Source: Colwellia sp. M166 (GTDB lineage: Bacteria > Pseudomonadota > Gammaproteobacteria > Enterobacterales > Alteromonadaceae). Taken from it: a stretch of 64,000 bases of DNA. The notes below the pieces were generated by a model that saw nothing but the letters and a program-made list of their open reading frames with translations, made no database searches and was not told the origin of the DNA. Below, piece after piece: positions 1 through 9,211 of this stretch; within the stretch, counting starts at the first letter, position 1; each line of letters starts with the position of its first letter. The position numbers and the translations under genes are program-made. The DNA lies in contig NZ_CP040755.1 in NCBI RefSeq assembly GCF_024585285.1, positions 4,278,001-4,342,000 on the forward strand, given 5' to 3'.

Positions 1-1962
1 TAAATGATCACCAGAAAGCATGAGGGTTTTAATGTTTTCAGTGTGTAAAAATTTTATTAAATCTGTGGCATCATCACGCAAACCATCATGTAAATAAAAT
101 TCAGCTATTAAGCTTTCATTTTCCATCAGTACGCATTGTGCACTATGAGCTTGTTGGTTGTTATTTTGCAGTAACCATGAGTTTTTACCGATGCGATAAT
201 GCTGTTGATTAATTTCACCGCTAATACCTGCTCCTGGTGCTACAACGACCTGTGAGATTTTTTGATTAAAATCTCGATAACAAGTGAAAGCTTTGGCAAG
301 GGGGTGAGCAGAGTGTGCTTCAAGTGCGGCGGCAATAGCTAAAACTTGCGCTTTACCTTCGGAATTACTCGCTATGGAAAACTTACCATGAGTAACCACT
401 TCTGTGATGGTAAATTCACCGGTGGTAAGCGTCCCTGTTTTATCAAAGGCTATTGCGTCTATTTTAGGCATGGCTTCCAAGACATGACCAGACTTTACCA
501 TGATACCTTCACGATTGAGACGAGTGGTTGCACAAGTTAATGCCGTTGGTGTTGCTAACGATAAAGCACAAGGGCAAGTGACCACTAATACCGATAAAGT
601 AATCCAAAATGCTTCTGCTGGTTGATGTTGAGCCCAGTAAAATGCTGTACAAGAGGCAGTGATCAGAATTAATGCGACAAAGTATTGCGCGATTTTATCT
701 GACAGTTTTGCCAGCTTTGGTTTGTGCGTTTGTGCGTTTTCACTTAAACGAATCAGCTGGCTTAAAAATGACTTTTGATTATTGTGTTTTACTTTTGCCG
801 TTAAGTTGCCATCACCGTTAATGGTGCCGGCATAGATAATATCTTGCTCACTTTTATGCAGAGGTAGTTGCTCACCAGATAACATCGCCTCATTAATTTG
901 GCTGTTACCTGAGATAATTTCACTATCAGCCGGAATGGTTTCGCCAGGCTTGATTAAAATAATATCGTCTGCCTTTAAGTGTGTTGCGGCGATAAAGCTT
1001 TCTTGCTGGTCAACGAGCTTAGTCGCTGTCATCGGCATTAGTTTTAACAAATTTGCTGACACATCTGCGGCTCGGGAGCGAGCGCGAAACTCTAAGAATT
1101 TTCCGATCAACAATAAAAAAGTGAACATTGACACTGATTCAAAATATACCTCACCTTGTTGGGTAAATGTTGCCCAAGCGCTGGCAAGAAAGGCAAGACT
1201 GATGGCAATAGATACCGGTACGTCCATGGAAAGCTGTTTCGCTTTAAGGGCAAAATACGCACTTTTATAAAAAGGGAAAGCGCCATAGGTGACAATTGGT
1301 ATGGTTAAGAAAAAGCTGGTCCAACGTAAATAAACTAAATTGTGTTCAGCCATGTCAGAGAAAGCACCAAAATATAAACCAAAGGCGATCATCATCACTT
1401 GCATCATTAATATGCCTGATATGCCTAAACGTTTGATGAAGTTCTTTGCTTGTTTCTTATTTAGCTCTTCTGCAGTGCTGGCTTTGAAGGGCAGGGCATG
1501 GTAGCCAATTTTTTCTATTAAGCTCAGAATTTCACTTAATTTTACTTGTTCTTCTTGCCATTGCACTGTTGCTCTTTGTGTTGTGGCATTAACATTTATT
1601 TTATTAATTCCAAGATGCTTGCTGACTTGCATTTCTATCAACCAGGCACATGCTGAGCAACTGATACCTTCAATGGTTAATATGGTTTCTTTAAAACCAT
1701 CATGGTAATAAGCAAATTCACTTTGTAAACTTTCTTCGTCGAGAATTTCGTTACGCTGCAATTGCTCCGGGATCAAGGCCTCACCTTTTTGGGCCGGTGC
1801 GCTGCGAAAGCGGTAGTAGTCGGTTAAGTTGTTATCGACAATGGTTTGGGCAACAGCTTGACAACCTATGCAGCACATAGGTTGGCTAATATTTTCAATG
1901 TTTGCTGTTAAATCAATACCACTGGGGACAAGTTCACCGCAATGAAAACAATTTATGCTCAT
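1..1962 (-). CDS. ccoI: Cation-transporting P-type ATPase CcoI (partial, runs off left edge)
   Basis: Copper-exporting P1B-type ATPase that supplies copper for assembly of the cbb3 oxidase; inner membrane. My translation from ATG 1962 gives 654 codons with no stop found in the parts I checked, so the C-terminus lies outside the window. In order: an N-terminal Cys-rich zinc-ribbon-like segment (CFHCGE, then CCIGCQ), a heavy-metal-associated domain with GISCSAC, membrane segments, the ion-binding CPC motif (VVTCPCALSLATP), the phosphorylation site AFDKTGT, and TLMLSGDH at the edge. It lies just downstream of fixH, as in ccoGHIS clusters. The N-terminal Cys-rich extension is typical of CcoI/FixI rather than CopA. 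Confidence 0.95.
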   Translation of the reverse strand, partial: MSINCFHCGELVPSGIDLTANIENISQPMCCIGCQAVAQTIVDNNLTDYYRFRSAPAQKGEALIPEQLQRNEILDEESLQSEFAYYHDGFKETILTIEGISCSACAWLIEMQVSKHLGINKINVNATTQRATVQWQEEQVKLSEILSLIEKIGYHALPFKASTAEELNKKQAKNFIKRLGISGILMMQVMMIAFGLYFGAFSDMAEHNLVYLRWTSFFLTIPIVTYGAFPFYKSAYFALKAKQLSMDVPVSIAISLAFLASAWATFTQQGEVYFESVSMFTFLLLIGKFLEFRARSRAADVSANLLKLMPMTATKLVDQQESFIAATHLKADDIILIKPGETIPADSEIISGNSQINEAMLSGEQLPLHKSEQDIIYAGTINGDGNLTAKVKHNNQKSFLSQLIRLSENAQTHKPKLAKLSDKIAQYFVALILITASCTAFYWAQHQPAEAFWITLSVLVVTCPCALSLATPTALTCATTRLNREGIMVKSGHVLEAMPKIDAIAFDKTGTLTTGEFTITEVVTHGKFSIASNSEGKAQVLAIAAALEAHSAHPLAKAFTCYRDFNQKISQVVVAPGAGISGEINQQHYRIGKNSWLLQNNNQQAHSAQCVLMENESLIAEFYLHDGLRDDATDLIKFLHTENIKTLMLSGDHL

Positions 1963-1989
1963 TAACCTATACCCATTAATAATCTTTTG

Positions 1990-2490
1990 TTAATTTGCGA
2001 CCGCAGGATTTGGCGAAATATCGATATAGTCAGCTTGAGGTAAGGTGATCACAGATTGAATTTTCCAGTGATCTTCAAATGGGCTAAGCGTTACACGCCA
2101 TTTACCTGAAACGTCTTGGCCAGCTTCAAAGTGATGGGTAAAGTTACCATTACCATCTGCTGTTAGTGCTAAATAGAAGTCTCTATCGGCCAGTGTTGGA
2201 TGATAGAAATTAACATTGAGTAATGGGAATTCTTTTTCGATACCGGTTGGACGAATGATCAGTTGATCGTCAACAAGCTTCAAGCCAAAGCGCATGCCCA
2301 ACTTTTGTGCTTGCTTAATTTTGCCTAATTCAAGATTGATCGCTTTACCTTTTTTATAATAATCACCGACCACTAATGTGTCTGGATTGGTATTGGCAAT
2401 AATAAAAGTAGCGATACCGGCAACGACAGCAGTAAAAGGCAATATAAATACAAGCCATGCCCAAGGCTCTTGATACCAAGATGTTTTCAT
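1990..2490 (-). CDS. ccoH: FixH/CcoH family cbb3 oxidase assembly protein
   Basis: Small membrane-anchored protein of 166 aa needed for assembly or stability of cbb3 oxidase. There is one N-terminal membrane segment (about residues 12-32, WLVFILPFTAVVAGIATFII). The conserved VVGDYYKKGKAINLEL stretch that follows is typical of FixH. The rest is a periplasmic beta-rich domain. The stop is 27 bp from the ccoI start on the same strand, so the two are probably cotranscribed. A terminator separates it from ccoP upstream. Confidence 0.9.
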   Translation of the reverse strand: MKTSWYQEPWAWLVFILPFTAVVAGIATFIIANTNPDTLVVGDYYKKGKAINLELGKIKQAQKLGMRFGLKLVDDQLIIRPTGIEKEFPLLNVNFYHPTLADRDFYLALTADGNGNFTHHFEAGQDVSGKWRVTLSPFEDHWKIQSVITLPQADYIDISPNPAVAN

Positions 2491-2596
2491 GAAATTTTCT
2501 TCTTTGCTGATAGTGCAGACATTATACGACTTTTCTTATACGGGAACTATCAAAAAAGTGTTAATTTTATGAACTTTAATTTTCATTTAAATAATA

Positions 2597-2629
2597 AAAA
2601 ACCTTAGTGTAATTAAACACTAAGGTTTT
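2597..2629 (-). terminator. Rho-independent terminator of the ccoNOQP operon
   Basis: A 13-bp stem (AAAACCTTAGTGT and its complement) with a 6-nt loop is followed on the minus strand by a T-rich run. It sits 40 bp after the ccoP stop, so it should end ccoNOQP transcription before fixH-ccoI. Confidence 0.8.
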
Positions 2630-2668
2630 GTTTTTAAGGGCAGATAAACCCGTTAATTTTAGTTGTTG

Positions 2669-3637
2669 TTAATTTTGTGACAAGCTGTAAACATAGGCAC
2701 TGATCACGTGAACTTTTTGTTCACCTAGGATTTTATCCCAAGCAGGCATTACACCAGCACGACCGTTAGCAATTGACGTCTCAACTGCTCGCGGTGAACC
2801 GCCGTATAACCAAACGTTATCAGTTAAGTTTGGAGCACCTAATGGAATGCCCATTTCAGCACTACCTTTACCTTCTGCGCCATGACAAGCAGCACACATA
2901 GCAAATTTAACTTTACCTGCTTCAGCAGCTGTCGTATCAACTTCACGACCACTTAAGCTAAGTACAAAAGCAGCAACTTCTTTAACACCTTGTTCGCCAC
3001 CTAATGCCGCACTCCAAGCCATCATGCCATTAGCCTTACGACCGTGCATAATAGTGGCTTTGATCATTTCAGGTGAACCGCCGTATAACCAATCTTTATC
3101 GGTTAGGTCAGGGAAGCCTGTTGTACCGCGAGCATCAGAGCCATGACACTGTGAACAGTTTTGTAAAAATAGACGTTGGCCTACTTTTAATGCTTCTTCA
3201 TTGCCAGCTAAGGTTTCAATACTTTGTGCAGCATAAGCTTCAAAGATTGGACCATATTTTGCGTCAGCTGCCGCTACTTCACGGTCATACTGAACTAACA
3301 TGCCAGCTTCTTTTGCTTTTGCAACACTCGCTTTTGACTCAGATAAGTTCAATATACCTTGGTTTGAACTCTTCCAGCCTAATAAGCCTTCAAAGTTACC
3401 TAAACCAGGGTAAAGCAATAAGTAACCAAAACCCCAAATGATTGTTAATAAGAAGAACGTACTCCACCATTTTGGTAGTGGATTATTTAATTCTTCAATG
3501 CCGTCGAAGGTATGTCCCATAGACGCACCTTCTTCAACGCCTGCAAAGTTCTTTAAACACCAACGCAACAGTAGGTAACAACCTACTAGTGTGCCTAAGG
3601 TAAGAACGGTAATCCAAATACTCCAGAAGCTAGACAT
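2669..3637 (-). CDS. ccoP: cbb3-type cytochrome c oxidase subunit III (diheme CcoP)
   Basis: Diheme c-type subunit that brings electrons into the cbb3 oxidase; 322 aa, a usual length. There are two N-terminal membrane segments (about residues 5-27 and 57-77), then two cytochrome c domains with heme motifs CSQCHG (about residue 162) and CAACHG (about residue 248). Each is followed by a matching PDLTD/PNLTD..WLYGGSP segment. The start overlaps the ccoQ stop by 8 bp, so translation is probably coupled. Confidence 0.97.
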   Translation of the reverse strand: MSSFWSIWITVLTLGTLVGCYLLLRWCLKNFAGVEEGASMGHTFDGIEELNNPLPKWWSTFFLLTIIWGFGYLLLYPGLGNFEGLLGWKSSNQGILNLSESKASVAKAKEAGMLVQYDREVAAADAKYGPIFEAYAAQSIETLAGNEEALKVGQRLFLQNCSQCHGSDARGTTGFPDLTDKDWLYGGSPEMIKATIMHGRKANGMMAWSAALGGEQGVKEVAAFVLSLSGREVDTTAAEAGKVKFAMCAACHGAEGKGSAEMGIPLGAPNLTDNVWLYGGSPRAVETSIANGRAGVMPAWDKILGEQKVHVISAYVYSLSQN

Positions 3638-3833
3638 TATTATTAGTCTCCTGTTTGTTATTTTTGTCAGAATGTTTTAATTCAGTTTTTGTTGGTTCTT
3701 CAAAAATTGAATTTGCCGCTTCATCAAACGCAGATTTGCGTTTTTTTGAATATGACCAAACCACAATGACAATAAATAATGCCAATATTAATAGGGCAAT
3801 TAGCCCTCTAAGCGTGCCATAGTCCATCATCAT
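3630..3833 (-). CDS. ccoQ: cbb3-type cytochrome oxidase subunit CcoQ
   Basis: Small (67 aa) single-membrane-span subunit that stabilises the oxidase. It has one hydrophobic segment near the N-terminus (TLRGLIALLILALFIVIVVW), then a basic YSKKRKSAFDEAAN motif typical of CcoQ and a charged tail. It sits between ccoO and ccoP with overlapping ends on both sides, the usual gene order. Confidence 0.93.
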   Translation of the reverse strand: MMMDYGTLRGLIALLILALFIVIVVWSYSKKRKSAFDEAANSIFEEPTKTELKHSDKNNKQETNNNV

Positions 3834-4477
3834 TATTTCAACGCATGACCAAGAGACTGAAGATATGCAATTAATGCATCCATTTCTGTTTTACCCTTAA
3901 CTGCTTTTTCTGCACCAGCAATTTCAGTTTCAGAGTAAAGAGGAATAGCATTACCTTGCTCGTCTTTATGACTACGATTACGTGTTAAGAAGTTAAATGT
4001 TGATAACTTTTTCGCTGTTAATTCACCATCAAGGGTATTTTCAGCTAACCATTTAAACGAAGGCATATTTGACTCAGGTACAACAGAACGAGGGTCAAGT
4101 AAATGCGCACGGTGCCAATCGTCACTATAACGACCGCCAACACGGGCTAAATCTGGCCCTGTACGTTTTGAACCCCATAAATGTGGATGTTCCCATACGC
4201 CTTCACCAGCAACTGAGTAATGACCATAGCGCTCTGTTTCCGCACGAAAAGGACGGATCATTTGGCTATGACATACATTACAACCTTCGCGGATATAGAT
4301 ATCACGACCTTCCATTTCTAAAGCGGTATAAGGGCGCAAGTTATCAACCGGTGTGGTGGTTGCTTTTTGGAAGAACAATGGCGTAATTTCAACTAAACCA
4401 CCGATGCTGATAGCAAAAATAGTAAAGATAAAGAATAAGCCAACGCTTTTTTCAACTTTTTCGTGTTTGTTGATCAT
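3833..4477 (-). CDS. ccoO: cbb3-type cytochrome c oxidase subunit II (monoheme CcoO)
   Basis: Monoheme membrane-anchored cytochrome c subunit of the cbb3 oxidase; 214 aa. It has an N-terminal membrane anchor (about residues 12-32), the family motif [21 protein letters not shown] with heme site CNVCH, and the downstream [20 protein letters not shown] block with a later NMPSFKWL Met ligand region. It begins 11 bp after ccoN on the same strand. Confidence 0.97.
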   Translation of the reverse strand: MINKHEKVEKSVGLFFIFTIFAISIGGLVEITPLFFQKATTTPVDNLRPYTALEMEGRDIYIREGCNVCHSQMIRPFRAETERYGHYSVAGEGVWEHPHLWGSKRTGPDLARVGGRYSDDWHRAHLLDPRSVVPESNMPSFKWLAENTLDGELTAKKLSTFNFLTRNRSHKDEQGNAIPLYSETEIAGAEKAVKGKTEMDALIAYLQSLGHALK

Positions 4478-4488
4478 GGTCTGGCTCC

Positions 4489-5910
4489 TTAAGCTATTTC
4501 TACAGGTTTAAGACTTCCGTCTTTAGCACCCATAGTTTTAAACATGTTGTAAGCCATTAAAATAAAGCCTGCAACCACTAATACACCACCAATAAAACGG
4601 ATGAAGTAGAATGGGTATGACGCTGTTAAACTTTCAACAAAGCTGTAAGTTAAGGTACCGTCAGTATTAACCGCACGCCACATTAACCCTTGCATTACAC
4701 CTGAAATCCACATAGCAACAATATATAAAACGATACCGGCTGTGTGCATCCAGAAATGAATGTTGATTAAACGAATGCTGTACATACGACCTTGATTAAA
4801 TAGTACTGGAATTAAATGGTACATAGCACCAATTGACACCATTGCAACCCAACCTAGTGCACCTGAGTGAACGTGACCAACAGTCCAGTCAGTGTAATGA
4901 GAAAGTGCATTCACTGATTTAATTGCCATCATCGGGCCTTCAAATGTAGACATACCGTAGAACGATAATGACACAATCAAGAAACGAAGAATTGGATCGT
5001 GGCGAAGTTTATGCCATGCACCTGATAACGTCATAATACCGTTAATCATACCACCCCAAGATGGTAAGAATAATACGATAGACATAACCATACCTACTGA
5101 TTGAGCCCAATCAGGTAAAGCTGTGTAGTGTAAGTGATGAGGACCAGCCCAAATATATAGAGAAACTAGTGCCCAAAAGTGAACAATTGATAAACGGTAA
5201 GAGTAAACCGGACGTTCAGCTTGTTTTGGTACGAAATAATACATCATACCTAGGAAACCAGCGGTTAATAGGAAGCCTACGGCATTATGGCCATACCACC
5301 ACTGCATCATGGCATCGATCGCGCCGGAGTAGATGGAATAGGATTTAAACATTGAGACAGGGATCGCCATGCTATTACCTATATGCAATACCGCCACGGT
5401 AAGTATGAAACCACCGAAGAACCAATTTGCAACATAGATGTGCGAGGTTTTACGTTTCACTAAAGTACCAAAAAATACAATAGCGTAACTGACCCAGACA
5501 ACGGCGATTAAAATATCAATCGGCCATTCTAGCTCTGCGTATTCTTTACTTGATGTGTAACCAAGTGGCAAAGTTATCACGGCAAGAACGATAATGGCTT
5601 GCCAGCCCCAAAATGTAAAAGCTGCTAATTTTCCACCGAAGAGGACAGTTTTACATGTACGTTGTACCACATAATATGAAGTAGCAAACAGTGCACTGGT
5701 ACCAAAAGCAAAAATTACCGCATTGGTATGCAGTGGACGAAGACGAGAATAGGTTAACCAAGGTGTTTCAAAGTTTAATGCAGGCCAAATTAATTGTGCT
5801 GCAATAAGAACACCTACTAGAGTACCAACGATCCCCCAAATAACTGTCATTACGGTGAATTGACGCACCACTTTGAAGTTATAGGACGGATGATCAAGCG
5901 TTGTTGTCAT
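4489..5910 (-). CDS. ccoN: cbb3-type cytochrome c oxidase subunit I (CcoN)
   Basis: Catalytic heme-copper subunit of the high-affinity cbb3 terminal oxidase; about 12 membrane segments in 473 aa. Visible family features are the heme-ligand [13 protein letters not shown] near the N-terminus, the active-site [15 protein letters not shown] with Tyr and His, [15 protein letters not shown] with the paired copper-ligand histidines, and the late HVHSGALGW and HFWMHTAG heme-ligand regions. It is the first gene of ccoNOQP. A perfect FNR box lies about 165 bp upstream, which fits expression at low oxygen. Confidence 0.98.
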   Translation of the reverse strand: MTTTLDHPSYNFKVVRQFTVMTVIWGIVGTLVGVLIAAQLIWPALNFETPWLTYSRLRPLHTNAVIFAFGTSALFATSYYVVQRTCKTVLFGGKLAAFTFWGWQAIIVLAVITLPLGYTSSKEYAELEWPIDILIAVVWVSYAIVFFGTLVKRKTSHIYVANWFFGGFILTVAVLHIGNSMAIPVSMFKSYSIYSGAIDAMMQWWYGHNAVGFLLTAGFLGMMYYFVPKQAERPVYSYRLSIVHFWALVSLYIWAGPHHLHYTALPDWAQSVGMVMSIVLFLPSWGGMINGIMTLSGAWHKLRHDPILRFLIVSLSFYGMSTFEGPMMAIKSVNALSHYTDWTVGHVHSGALGWVAMVSIGAMYHLIPVLFNQGRMYSIRLINIHFWMHTAGIVLYIVAMWISGVMQGLMWRAVNTDGTLTYSFVESLTASYPFYFIRFIGGVLVVAGFILMAYNMFKTMGAKDGSLKPVEIA

Positions 5911-6074
5911 TTTTATTGTTCCGTTACTAGGTTAAATTTTGCATTTTCTATAAAAAAATAGGCTTTTTTATGAAAAATGCTGAGAAGCCGTGATAATTGT
6001 CACAATCTGTAGTGAGTTGTTTCAAATTCGATGTAATTTTACCTTTCGCCCATGACATAAATCAACCGTAAAGC

Positions 6075-6088
6075 TTGATTTAAATCAA
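6075..6088 (-). promoter_or_regulatory. FNR box upstream of ccoN
   Basis: TTGAT-TTAA-ATCAA, a perfect palindromic match to the FNR/Anr consensus TTGAT-N4-ATCAA. A second, degenerate box (ATGAC-ATAA-ATCAA, 6052-6065) lies 9 bp nearer the gene. No good -10 stands at class II distance from the perfect box, so the transcription start is uncertain. The rest of 5911-6300 shows nothing else clear. Confidence 0.85.
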
Positions 6089-6300
6089 CAAAAAAATTGC
6101 TGGTGCTTTAATCTTGTTAGATAAGTGATTAGTAAGATGGAAATTATTACTACATCAGTGGACGGTTACTATTAAAAGTAGGCTAATTTAGTTAAAACAG
6201 CGATTTAACTTGTGATTGAAATTCACACATTTAGTGACGGCAGGGAAGAGTCATAAAATATTGTATATGCAAGTGTCGCACTGTGAAAAGTGCGACAAAA

Positions 6301-7032
6301 TTAATCATACGCGATATTTTTCAATCCATCTAAGTCTAAGATTTCCATGTCTTTCGCATGAATTGTCAGTAAACCTTTATGCTGGAATTTAGAAAATATG
6401 CGACTGAGAGTTTCCCGACGAAAGCCCAGATGATTGGCAATAACATCGCGGCCAACGGGTAAATGCAATTTGGTTTCACTTTCTTGGTACTGTGCATTAC
6501 GTTTTAGCATATTGAGAATAAACGCGGCTAATAAACTTTCGGCAGTATGTTTTGCTACGACAGATGTAAATTCCTCACGTAGCATGGAATTTTGTTTACT
6601 CAATAAAGAAATTAAGTTCAATTGTAGCTCTGGCATCAGTTTTCCGCATTCATTGAGCTCTTTTAAATCAATTTTACAAACGCTAGTCGTACCAACTGCT
6701 ACCGCATTGTAGTTGTAGTGCTGCGTATGGATAGCATCTTCACCGATTAATTCTCCAGGAAAGCGAAAACCAATGACCTTTTCTTTATTTTCTGGGGTTA
6801 TTTCCGTGAGTTTAAAACTACCTGCGCAAACGGCATAGATTGCATTGGCGCTTTCTTTTTCGTGGAATAGTGGTGTTGAGCTATTGACGATATTGCGCCT
6901 AGACAAGTAACTGTCCATGATCGATACTTCTGTTTTTCCTGCTTTCAACGGTACGCAAATAGGTTGCATTGAGCAATTATCACAGTCTACGTATTTGATG
7001 TTAGGTTCTTTTACCTTAATACATGTTGTCAT
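6301..7032 (-). CDS. fnr: FNR-type oxygen-sensing transcriptional regulator (EtrA/Anr-like)
   Basis: CRP/FNR-superfamily regulator that binds TTGAT-N4-ATCAA when its 4Fe-4S cluster is intact. The N-terminal cysteine cluster CDNCSMQPIC matches the FNR Fe-S ligands, and a further Cys in TSVCKIDL probably supplies the fourth. A cyclic-nucleotide-fold sensor domain follows, then a C-terminal helix-turn-helix with RRETLSRIF, the Glu-Ser-Arg recognition pattern of FNR. I chose ATG 7032; a GTG 18 bp upstream at 7050 is possible but has no clear ribosome site. Candidate targets in this window are ccoN, nirS, the hemerythrin gene and the nor genes. Confidence 0.95.
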   Translation of the reverse strand: MTTCIKVKEPNIKYVDCDNCSMQPICVPLKAGKTEVSIMDSYLSRRNIVNSSTPLFHEKESANAIYAVCAGSFKLTEITPENKEKVIGFRFPGELIGEDAIHTQHYNYNAVAVGTTSVCKIDLKELNECGKLMPELQLNLISLLSKQNSMLREEFTSVVAKHTAESLLAAFILNMLKRNAQYQESETKLHLPVGRDVIANHLGFRRETLSRIFSKFQHKGLLTIHAKDMEILDLDGLKNIAYD

Positions 7033-7118
7033 TTTATTGCCTATGGTCACTTTAAGCGCGGTTGAATATGAAAAATCGGATACGAGATGAATTATAACGA
7101 ATGCAAATTAAAGTAGGT

Positions 7119-7132
7119 TTGTTTCAAATCAA
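7119..7132 (-). promoter_or_regulatory. FNR-like box upstream of fnr (possible autoregulation)
   Basis: TTGTT-TCAA-ATCAA, one mismatch from the FNR consensus, lies about 87 bp upstream of the fnr start in the divergent fnr / lipoprotein intergenic region. It could serve either gene. Confidence 0.5.
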
Positions 7133-7148
7133 AAACAAGGCTTAAAAA

Positions 7149-7164
7149 AGTGATAAATATCACT
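7149..7164. promoter_or_regulatory. Perfect CRP/FNR-family palindrome upstream of the 7213 lipoprotein gene
   Basis: AGTGATA-AA-TATCACT is a perfect 16-bp inverted repeat. It can be read as CRP half-sites GTGA-N6-TCAC or as FNR-family TGAT-N4-ATCA. It lies about 50 bp before the start codon at 7213, consistent with a site at or near that promoter. Confidence 0.45.
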
Positions 7165-7212
7165 GTGTTTTAGGTATCATGGCAATTAATTCCTTATCTG
7201 TGGTCTCTTCTG

Positions 7213-7770
7213 ATGACAAACCGTAAAAAAACACTTGGAAATTTTTCAGTGCTACTGCTAATAACTATGCTCAGTGCTTGTAATGATCAAAGTCAAAGCG
7301 AAAGCCATCAGTTGAATGCTAAGCAACCTCGCGTTATGCAATGCATTGAACAGCAAAGTCAATGTCACTTTGAACTGGCTGGTGGTCGTGTGGAAGTGTT
7401 ATTTGATGTTAACAGAATAACAGCGGAGCAAGCATTTAATATGTCAGTTAACTACACTGGCGCTAATCGTATTAAAGCGGTGAGTGGCTATATGGAGGGT
7501 GTCGACATGTTTATGGGTAAAATTCCTGTATTTTTAGAGCCTAAGGTTGCTACAGATAAGCTGGCTGTAGATAAAATGTCGAGTTTAAAAGCGCAAGCAC
7601 AAAAGAAGGCGTTATTAGCCAATAAGCATAACCAGCAAATATTTCGTGGTGAGCTATTAGTTGGGAGTTGCTCCGCAGCGCAAATGACTTGGCAAGTGTG
7701 GTTGACCTTTACTATGGCTGATAACCAAACACAGACGAAAATGCTAACTATCGTCAGTTATCGTAGTTAA
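7213..7770 (+). CDS. Predicted lipoprotein of unknown function
   Basis: 185 aa. The N-terminus has a basic start, a hydrophobic stretch (FSVLLLITML) and lipobox LSAC, so it is probably an envelope lipoprotein cut before Cys23. The mature part has three further cysteines (MQCIEQQSQCHFE and VGSCSAAQ) and beta-strand-like segments ending in TWQVWLTFTMAD. I recognise no family by name. It is divergent from fnr and convergent with the LysE gene. Its stop codon lies inside the first unit of a pentanucleotide repeat. Confidence 0.75.
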   Translation: MTNRKKTLGNFSVLLLITMLSACNDQSQSESHQLNAKQPRVMQCIEQQSQCHFELAGGRVEVLFDVNRITAEQAFNMSVNYTGANRIKAVSGYMEGVDMFMGKIPVFLEPKVATDKLAVDKMSSLKAQAQKKALLANKHNQQIFRGELLVGSCSAAQMTWQVWLTFTMADNQTQTKMLTIVSYRS

Positions 7771-7800
7771 GTTAAGTTAAGTTAAGTTAAGTTAAGTTAA
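7766..7800. repeat. Pentanucleotide tandem repeat (GTTAA)x7
   Basis: Seven perfect units of GTTAA begin at the stop codon of the lipoprotein gene and are followed by a run of seven G (7806-7812). Arrays like this change length by strand slippage. Every frame of GTTAA repeats contains a TAA, so extra units cannot lengthen the protein. Confidence 0.95.
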
Positions 7801-7880
7801 ATTTTGGGGGGGCCCACCTAAAATGGGGCTATTGAGTCATAGCGACATGCCAATGTTGAAGCCATTAATTAGCGCAATGC

Positions 7881-8501
7881 TCAACTGCTCGCCAACCAAA
7901 TTGCCACTAAAATCATTAAACTGCCGGATATTTTATTGAGCAGTTGCACATTATTACGCTGTGTTAAAACCTTACCAATAGTTTTTCCACCCGTGGCATA
8001 GATCGTCATACAGATAAATTCAGAGGTTAATATTACCGCAACCAAAATGCCTAACTGTGGTGCTAAGGGTAATGTTTGACTAATAAATGGCGGTAATAGT
8101 GAGATCATAAATGCCCAACCTTTCGGGTTAGCAATTGCAGTAAAAAAACCTTGCTGGAATAAACTACGCTTTTTAATGGTTTTTGGCTCTTGATCAGAAC
8201 TTGTCGAAAGCTTACCTTTGGCTCGCCACATATTGAGCCCCACATAGACTAAGTATAATGCTCCTAGCATTTTAAATGCTTGAAATAGTTGGGGGAATTT
8301 AGTCATTATTGTAGCAACACCTAATACCGAAGTAACAGCAACGGTAGCAACACCTAGTAGTTCACCATACATCATCCAAAATGTTCTTCTTACCCCAATA
8401 GTGATCCCCAAGCTCATCGCGAGTGTCATACACATGCCAGGCGTTAAACTGACAATAAAAAATGTTGGAATAAATAGGCTGAGCAAGGTGATATCTATCA
8501 A
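7881..8501 (-). CDS. LysE/RhtB family amino-acid exporter
   Basis: 206-aa inner-membrane exporter with about six membrane segments. The N-terminal PGMCMTLAMSLGITIGVRRTFWMMYGELLG block matches the LysE/RhtB pattern (PGP..........G...G......G). The middle QQGFFTAIANPKGWAFMISLLPPFI carries the NPK motif. The substrate, probably an amino acid or derivative, cannot be read from the sequence. It is convergent with the 7213 gene. Confidence 0.92.
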   Translation of the reverse strand: MIDITLLSLFIPTFFIVSLTPGMCMTLAMSLGITIGVRRTFWMMYGELLGVATVAVTSVLGVATIMTKFPQLFQAFKMLGALYLVYVGLNMWRAKGKLSTSSDQEPKTIKKRSLFQQGFFTAIANPKGWAFMISLLPPFISQTLPLAPQLGILVAVILTSEFICMTIYATGGKTIGKVLTQRNNVQLLNKISGSLMILVAIWLASS

Positions 8502-8580
8502 GAGTATTTTACCTAAATGTTAGTGATTTGATGGAGGGTAGAAAACTTTTAGCTATTTTATCCTAATGAATGTTATAGCG

Positions 8581-8602
8581 TAAGAAAAGATTTCTTTTCT
8601 TA
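8581..8602. promoter_or_regulatory. 10-bp inverted repeat upstream of the TlpA-DUF4266-DUF3570-ApbE genes
   Basis: TAAGAAAAGA and its exact complement TCTTTTCTTA, separated by 2 bp, lie about 72 bp before the TlpA-like start. CTTAAG-N5-CTTAAG follows. Position and symmetry suggest an operator; no regulator is identified. Confidence 0.35.
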
Positions 8603-8673
8603 AACTGTCTTAAGCTTGGCTTAAGAAATAAAAACTATATTGAATAGCCGAATGTCTCTAGATATAAATAATA

Positions 8674-9198
8674 ATGACGAAACAGCTCAGTAGTAGAAAG
8701 CTCAAGTGTTATAGCAAAGTTCGTCAAGACTTAATAAGTCTAACTGTCAGTTTGCTCTTAGGCCTTAGTATACAGGCTCACAGTGCAGAAAATGAAGGTT
8801 TAGCGCAATCACAAGTTGCTTTGCAAGCGATACTGGCGCAGCACAAAGGTGAAGTGGTTTATCTCGATTTTTGGGCTTCATGGTGCGTGCCATGTCGCAA
8901 GTCATTTCCTTGGATGAATAAAATGCAACATCTACATCATCTGCAAGGTTTTGCGGTTGTCAGCGTTAACCTTGATGCTGAGCTAGCACTAGCAAAAGCG
9001 TTTTTAACCCGTAACAACGTAAGTTTTCCGGTGATTTACGACCCTAAGGGCCACATTGCTCGACATTTTAATATTAAGGGTATGCCAAGCAGTATGTTGA
9101 TAGACCGAGAAGGCAAGATACGACAAAGCCACAGTGGCTTTTTCACCAATAGAATTAAAAGTTATGAAGCAGAAATTACTGCTTTATTAAATCAATAG
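8674..9198 (+). CDS. TlpA-like periplasmic thioredoxin
   Basis: 174-aa secreted thioredoxin-fold protein of the TlpA/ResA type, likely a periplasmic disulfide reductase. The N-terminus has a long basic region and a signal peptide ending near QAHSAEN. The domain has DFWASWCVPCRKSF with active-site WCVPC, then the cis-Pro region KGMPSSMLIDREGKI. It is the first of four closely spaced genes (TlpA, DUF4266, DUF3570, ApbE), so it probably serves that system, for example by keeping the DUF4266 cysteines reduced. That role is inference. Confidence 0.93.
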   Translation: MTKQLSSRKLKCYSKVRQDLISLTVSLLLGLSIQAHSAENEGLAQSQVALQAILAQHKGEVVYLDFWASWCVPCRKSFPWMNKMQHLHHLQGFAVVSVNLDAELALAKAFLTRNNVSFPVIYDPKGHIARHFNIKGMPSSMLIDREGKIRQSHSGFFTNRIKSYEAEITALLNQ

Positions 9199-9211
9199 TA
9201 AGGAAATGGTT

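Noticed and set aside
3073..3441. 122-aa open frame on the plus strand over ccoP
   Set aside because: Antisense to ccoP, which has both heme motifs; no independent support.
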